Positions 59,050 through 64,000 of a DNA stretch of 64,000 nt are shown in pieces; within the stretch, counting starts at the first letter, position 1; every line of letters begins with the position of its first letter. The notes beneath the pieces were generated by a model that made no database searches, had not been told where the DNA came from, and saw only the letters and a program-made list of their open reading frames with translations. The stretch comes from Basidiobolus meristosporus CBS 931.73. Its lineage: Eukaryota > Basidiobolomycota > Basidiobolomycetes > Basidiobolales > Basidiobolaceae. Location: assembly GCA_002104905.1 (NCBI GenBank), contig MCFE01000204.1, positions 62,001-126,000 of the forward strand. The letters are read 5' to 3'. A program made the translations under genes and the position numbers.

Positions 59050-59397
59050 TGTTGTAAGAGTCTTGGATATATTGGAATTGATTGGGAGAAAAAGTAGACT
59101 ATATGGTTTTCACTTAATGATCTATTGAATATAAAATTACTATTTATACTCTTGCATGATTGTGGCATAACAAACACATAGAAAAGGTTTAGGAAGATCC
59201 CAAGAACATGTGTGCCAAGCTGAGGGCTGTTTGGACAATTTATATAATTTTCATGCTTGGGGTACCAGATATTGGGTGAAAATATTCCAAGTAAATCCCA
59301 ACAAGGAATTTGGTCAGTATTTTCCAAAATTTGTAGGTCATGATCTAAGTGACTAAGTTAGGTGAATATTTAGGTAGAATTACAAACTTTTACAACA
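59050..59397 (-). repeat. copia LTR copy H
   Basis: A complete ~348-bp LTR in minus orientation (plus-strand reading TGTTGTAAGAGTCTTGGATA to TTTTACAACA), separated from copy E by two bases. No matching target-site duplication is visible. Confidence 0.85.
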
Positions 59398-59595
59398 AGA
59401 ACATGTGTGCAAAGTTGTGGGTTCTTTGGGCAACATTGAGATTTCTCATGCACTGGGTAGCTAATATTATGGTGAAATATTACAAGTAAATCCCAACATG
59501 GAATCTAGGCCAAATTATCTACAATCTGTGGACTATGATATAAGTTACTTAGCTCAAGTGAATATTTAGATGTAAATACAAAATTTACAATTCAA
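59398..59595 (-). repeat. copia LTR copy I, partial
   Basis: Begins mid-LTR (AGAACATGTGTGCAAAGTTG) and runs to TTTACAATTCAAC, the 5' half in the minus orientation. Its other half is missing, so it was truncated by the insertions to its left. Confidence 0.7.
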
Positions 59596-61413
59596 CATCC
59601 CTGCATTCATCAACTTGAAAGTATATGGCAGACATTTAGCACCATCTACTCTATCCATAACATGATCCCAATGAATATTTTCAGACTGAATTGGAGATCC
59701 AAATTAGACTTGTCAAGTGATAAATCTTGAGATATGGGCAGATAATCAGCAACCTGAGAATCACAAGAGAGGAAAAGTAAAAGTCATGAGTTGCCTTCAC
59801 TCCATTCCTGCACAATACACATATCAGTTGAAGCCCTCCTATTGTAGCACAACACTGATTACTCCAATGTTTTTGCAAGCTAAACTGCAACTGGAGGGGT
59901 GGATATGGCAGAAACCATCGATCCCTGAGAACTGATTTAAAGAGTGCTGCAACATACAGGGTTATAGGCAAACGAGGTGCCAAATCGAGTACATCATCAC
60001 CACTTCATCAGTAATGTTAGCTCGGGATTATAGTAATCATCCCGTACCCCGGCTTGACAACAACGGAACATGCTTCAAGTAGAATGTAGACCCATTCCCG
60101 CGTGATGAACACTCGTCAATTCGCGTACTCACCCGCCTGACTATATCGCAATTGAGCTACAGGGAAGATGCCAGGGATTGTTCTGTCCCCAGACAACCCA
60201 ATAAAATCCAGATTCAATAGATTGTTTTTCGCCACGGGGGCGCCGGAAGGACTGTGATTTTATGACCATTTCTGGTGTTTCGCTACCGAATAGAACGGCT
60301 GAAATCCAGCACTGTCGCCTTTGCGCTATTTGGCTTGGTGATTTCCAAAAAACCCTTGCGGCGAGCCATCAGAGTTTGCTTGGACGAAATCAATATGTAA
60401 CCTTATCTTTCCATCTCGTTTGTTGAACCATCATGGATGAGCCATCGATTACATCATTAATGGAATCGATCCATCGAAATGTAGGGAGGGTCATGATTCG
60501 CCAACCTCAACCTATTGCCATGCCCGATCCGTACATTCAATTGCGGGATGGCTGTGTGCTTCGTTCACCCAATTCTTTCCTTGTTGAGCACTAGTGCACC
60601 ATATCTTCGAGTAGGTGTCGTTCATGTAGGACCCCTCATATAGAGCGCAATGTAATACTGTGTCCTTGATCACAGAGTGCCAGCTGCTATCAAAGAGTCC
60701 ATCGTCTGTTTAACATTAAGGTCATGATACTAATCATTGGAAGGGTTTAATGTTCCGACGGATTTGGAAGGTCCACCTTTCGCAATGTGCCACAGCTCAG
60801 ATTACAATTAAATCCACCTTAGCGCTTTCGATCTCATTTCATGGCAGAGCAAGGCTCGATGCATATTAAAAATATGTTGGCTAGCGACTGTCCAGCCAAT
60901 TGCCACCGATAGATCCAGTGTTGCGATGAAACAATGACCTATCTATTATGGAAGTTGTGTATTCAGCGCTTTCAGATTGTATTAACGCATTCTATACCAG
61001 GGAGCGTGCTGAAGAGGATGCCGGAGGATGGGCATATATCCCTTTGCATTGGGGCGGCGATGTAGTTGGTCAGCCGAAGGATCTAACCGCTCCTTGGCGT
61101 AGCTATATTAATACCCATTGCTTAAAATTAAACCACCCGCCATAGGCTCGAGATGGGCGGATCTGTAGGCCTCGTTAGGTGCTCGTCATCTCCTCACGGC
61201 TGGCCATACCCTACAATTAAACGGACATTCTTATTAAGGAAGGCATTTGTCCCTCAACAAATACGATCTAAAATAGTGGATCCATTTCAATTATATCCAA
61301 ATGAGAAAAGGTTGGTACGCCAGCCCAACATTTGATATATTGGTGTACTCGATATTCTCGAGATATTGGCTTATTTCATATTAGCGTACACCTACCCCAA
61401 ACCTCATCCAATC
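59596..61413. other. intergenic between the repeat block and GMD
   Basis: Base composition returns to the genome average. No gene found. Frames at 60948-61145 and 61153-61335 lie near each other but are separated by a stop and show no domain. The right end is the GMD promoter. Confidence 0.35.
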
Positions 61414-61420
61414 TATAAAT
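61414..61420 (+). promoter_or_regulatory. TATA box of GMD
   Basis: TATAAAT 59-65 bp upstream of the ATG at 61479. Confidence 0.6.
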
Positions 61421-61478
61421 TTACTGATGCCTCCTCTGTTCGAACCATATCACTGTATTTCACATATTCTTTACAGCA

Positions 61479-62658
61479 ATGACTCTTCCTATCAATGATA
61501 CTCCTCTTTCCGTCTCTAACCTCTCCCCAGAGGAATACAGAAAGCGCAAAGTAGCCCTCATCAGTGGTATGTAGCTCATCGGTCCGCGCTGCACCGAGGC
61601 CTTGTCTTAACGTTGCTTGATTTCTAGGTATCAGTGGTCAAGATGGGTCTTACTTGACTGAACTGTTGATCTCCAAGGGATACACCGTGCACGGTATCAT
61701 CCGTCGCTCCTCATCCTTCAACACTGGTAGAATTGAGCACCTGTACCAAGACCGCCACGAGGACGGCTCTCCCAAGATGGTTCTTCACTACGGTGATTTG
61801 ACCGATTCCACCTGCTTGGTGCACATCATTTCTCAGATCCAACCTACTGAGATCTATAACTTGGGTGCTCAGTCCCACGTCAAGGTCTCCTTCGATATGG
61901 CCGAGTACACAGCTGATGTTGACGGTCTTGGTACCTTGCGTTTGCTGGATGCCATCCGTACCTGTGGACTTACCAAGCACGTGCGTTTCTACCAAGCCTC
62001 CACCTCCGAGTTGTACGGCCAAGTTGTCGAAACCCCTCAAAAGGAAACCACCCCCTTCTACCCTCGCTCCCCTTATGGTGTTGCCAAACTCTACGCCTAC
62101 TGGATCGTTGTCAACTACAGAGAAGCCTATGATATGTATGCTTGCAACGGTATTCTGTTCAACCACGAATCTCCCCGCCGTGGCCGTACCTTCGTCACCC
62201 GTAAGATCTCCCGTGCCGTTGCCAACATCCACCTTGGAAAGCAAGAATGCATCTACTTGGGTAACGTTGACTCCAAGCGTGATTGGGGACACGCTCGTGA
62301 CTACGTCGAGGGCATGTGGATGATGCTTCAACAAGACAAGGCTGAGGACTTCGTGTTGGCCACTGGAGAGACCCACACCGTTCGTGAGTATGTTGAGAAA
62401 GCCTTCAAGGTTATTGGTAAGGACATTGTTTGGGAAGGAGAGGCTGAGGGATTGATCGGAAAGGAGGCTGACACCGGTGTTGTCCGTGTTCGCATTGATC
62501 CCAAATACTATCGCCCCACCGAGGTCGATCTCTTGTTGGGCGAGCCCACAAAGGCTCAAAAGACCATGGGCTGGAAGCGCAAGGTTACTTTCGAAGAACT
62601 TGTTCAAGAAATGGTAACTGCCGATATTGAAGGTGTGAAGACCGGTGATCTTAATTAG
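61479..62658 (+). CDS. GMD: GDP-mannose 4,6-dehydratase
   Basis: Two exons: 61479-61566 and 61628-62658; 1119 nt, 372 aa, the usual size of the family. It converts GDP-mannose to GDP-4-keto-6-deoxymannose, the first step to GDP-fucose (or GDP-rhamnose). Visible features are the NADP Rossmann motif GISGQDG (30-36), [15 protein letters not shown], catalytic Thr155, Glu157 and Tyr179-x3-Lys183 (YGVAK), and [16 protein letters not shown], all with family spacing. Codon use is very biased to preferred codons (GGT, ATC, AAG, CGT), unlike neighbours, which suggests high expression. The N-terminal ~23 residues are an extra polar leader. The partner GDP-fucose synthase is not in this window. It is cytosolic. 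Confidence 0.96.
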
Positions 62659-64000
62659 ACTTAGCTCCCAAGTATTCCTTGATTATTCCCCAACTCATCA
62701 TTTCAATGAATAATATGTAATTTTATTTTTAATTATGCACACCATTATTCCACTACAATAAATGATTTCAACGAAATTCTTTTGACGTATCTTCCGGTCA
62801 TGTAGCCGATGCACCAACTTGGAAACTGTAGCCCTGCCTGAATCCAACGTGCTGGATTGAACCTGAGAGATCCTGCCCTTGTCTTATCTCCCCAAGCGTA
62901 GGATTTCAGGGCTGCAGGAGCGAGTGGAGAGCTCTCGGAGCCTGATCCAATCGGCACCAGTTTGGAAAACTAAATGAAATTGTGTGACGACCAGCTCATT
63001 TCATGATGACGAAAGCATCACCGAATCCACCCTTAAAAACAGCACCATGTCAACCACCAAGCGTCCGAATTAGGCAAATCCCCTTTCTGACTAGTTCAAT
63101 CCAGCCGCTAGCTCCAAGTCATGATCCATGATTTTCTCACCACGACATTTACACTTATAAGTGGTGGAGAGACGATAGATAAAGTGCTGTACCTTCATTT
63201 AGCAGCAATCATGTCAACCGAGCATCCTAACTGCAGCTTTGGATTTTGTAGCTCAAATGGTGGCCTGTGTGGATCATTGCGCAGGGTGTTGGCTGAGGAT
63301 CTCCATAGTGTGTGTAACCTGTACCGGGCGAGTCTATTAATTACAGTCGATGTGATTCCAAGGTTGTGGCCAATCACTGGGTAGAAAGTGGCCGAGAGAT
63401 GGACGGCGCTTGTTCATTGGTTGGGACTAGTGCCAGGATGCTCACCAATTCCATAAAGGTAAATTGCCAAACTTGTTGACAGGAACAAGATCATTACTCC
63501 TGGCACGCGTTACCATTGACAAATTAGATGGATCGGTCAAGGTTATTTCAAGGAGTACTGATCTGAGACTGTCAACCACGATACAAGGTGGTTTAGATGA
63601 GTTAGAAATGGCTAAAAAAGAGGCTAGCCTGTGTTATATTATGCCCATATGACTCCTATTAACATTAGATGGGCATAGATTGGTCTAGATACTTGATATA
63701 TGCCAAACAATATACCATTCTTGTATTTAGTTATTCAATATAAACTTAGGTAGCTGGTGGTTGCCATATTCATTAAATATATTTATCAATTGCATTTCCA
63801 TTGCCAGAGAATCTGGTGAGTGAAGTAGTGTCTCAGTGATGTACAGCCAAATAATAGCAGTGCTGTAGTCACTTTAGTGAACAATGCTTTATTTGCAATA
63901 TAGTTTGCCTCAAAAGTCATCTGAGTTGTAATAATACAAAACATTGTGAACTTGAAAACTTGGCAATTGATAGTGTTTAGGAAATTGGAAACTTTTAATG
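62659..64000. other. 3' flank of GMD and unassigned end of window
   Basis: Starts with an AATAAT/AATAAA-rich GMD 3' UTR. The rest has no recognised gene. From about 63650 the sequence becomes AT-rich again, similar in texture to the copia block, but no LTR or coding match could be made. Confidence 0.35.

Noticed and set aside
57995-59600. Regularly recurring ~350-bp units, first considered as a tandem array
   Set aside because: Orientation changes, TG...CA ends and target-site duplications show they are LTR insertions, not a satellite or CRISPR-like array.
61711-62607. 298-codon open frame on the minus strand opposite GMD
   Set aside because: It is the mirror of a highly codon-biased gene; its Val/Leu/Gly-rich translation shows no domain, and GMD on the other strand is certain.
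1-64000. tRNA, rRNA or bacterial-type features (operons, ribosome binding sites, CRISPR)
   Set aside because: No sequence with tRNA box B and a matching acceptor stem was found by eye, and the DNA is clearly eukaryotic; a covariance-model scan would be decisive.

Overview
The window reads as nuclear DNA of an intron-rich fungus, most likely an early-diverging lineage (Mucoromycota or Zoopagomycota, for example a Basidiobolus-like genome). That placement is inference. It rests on fungal gene families (PXB/PX protein, WOPR regulator, KEX1, TPS2, perilipin-like protein), many 45-90 nt GT-AG introns with CTAAC/CTAAT-like branch sites, a GDP-mannose 4,6-dehydratase (GDP-fucose route), and TATA boxes 40-75 bp upstream of several start codons. 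There are no operons.

Layout. Bases 1-2905 hold the 3' part of a PXB/PX/DUF3818 protein (+), followed by a PQ-loop vacuolar transporter (+) and an intronless NAD(P)-dependent aldehyde dehydrogenase (+). The minus-strand genes PMP3, UBC12 and a perilipin-like gene come next. PSY2/SMEK (PP4 regulatory subunit 3, +, 11 exons) and a TPS2-type trehalose-6-phosphate phosphatase (-, 12 exons) are convergent. Then come a six-exon, six-repeat kelch protein (-), a secreted phosphoesterase (+), a frame-broken unknown gene (+), a pirin (+), a short oxysterol-binding protein (+), a WOPR transcription factor (+), a frameshifted ISA1-type gene (-), a 1459-aa rhodanese/USP deubiquitinase (+), an unknown Ser-rich protein (-) and a 21-exon KEX1 carboxypeptidase (+).

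From about 51 to 59.6 kb the sequence becomes AT-rich and is a graveyard of Ty1/copia-type elements. It holds decayed gag, integrase, RT-linker and RNase H segments and at least nine LTR copies in both orientations. Two nesting events are still marked by perfect 5-bp target-site duplications. After a 1.9-kb spacer comes GMD (61479-62658), strongly codon-biased. The last 1.3 kb has no recognised gene.

Most genes are unlinked housekeeping functions: lipid and vacuole traffic, stress (trehalose, PMP3, ALDH), ubiquitin/NEDD8, secretory processing and GDP-fucose synthesis. The most unusual features are two consecutive microexons (10 and 6 nt) that encode the GGPGCSS motif of KEX1, a one-exon-per-repeat kelch gene with every intron in phase 1, two GC-AG introns, the nested LTRs, and two genes whose conserved frames cannot be joined by canonical splicing. 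All exon boundaries were set by hand from homology, reading phase and GT/AG signals; no alignment or RNA data was available.
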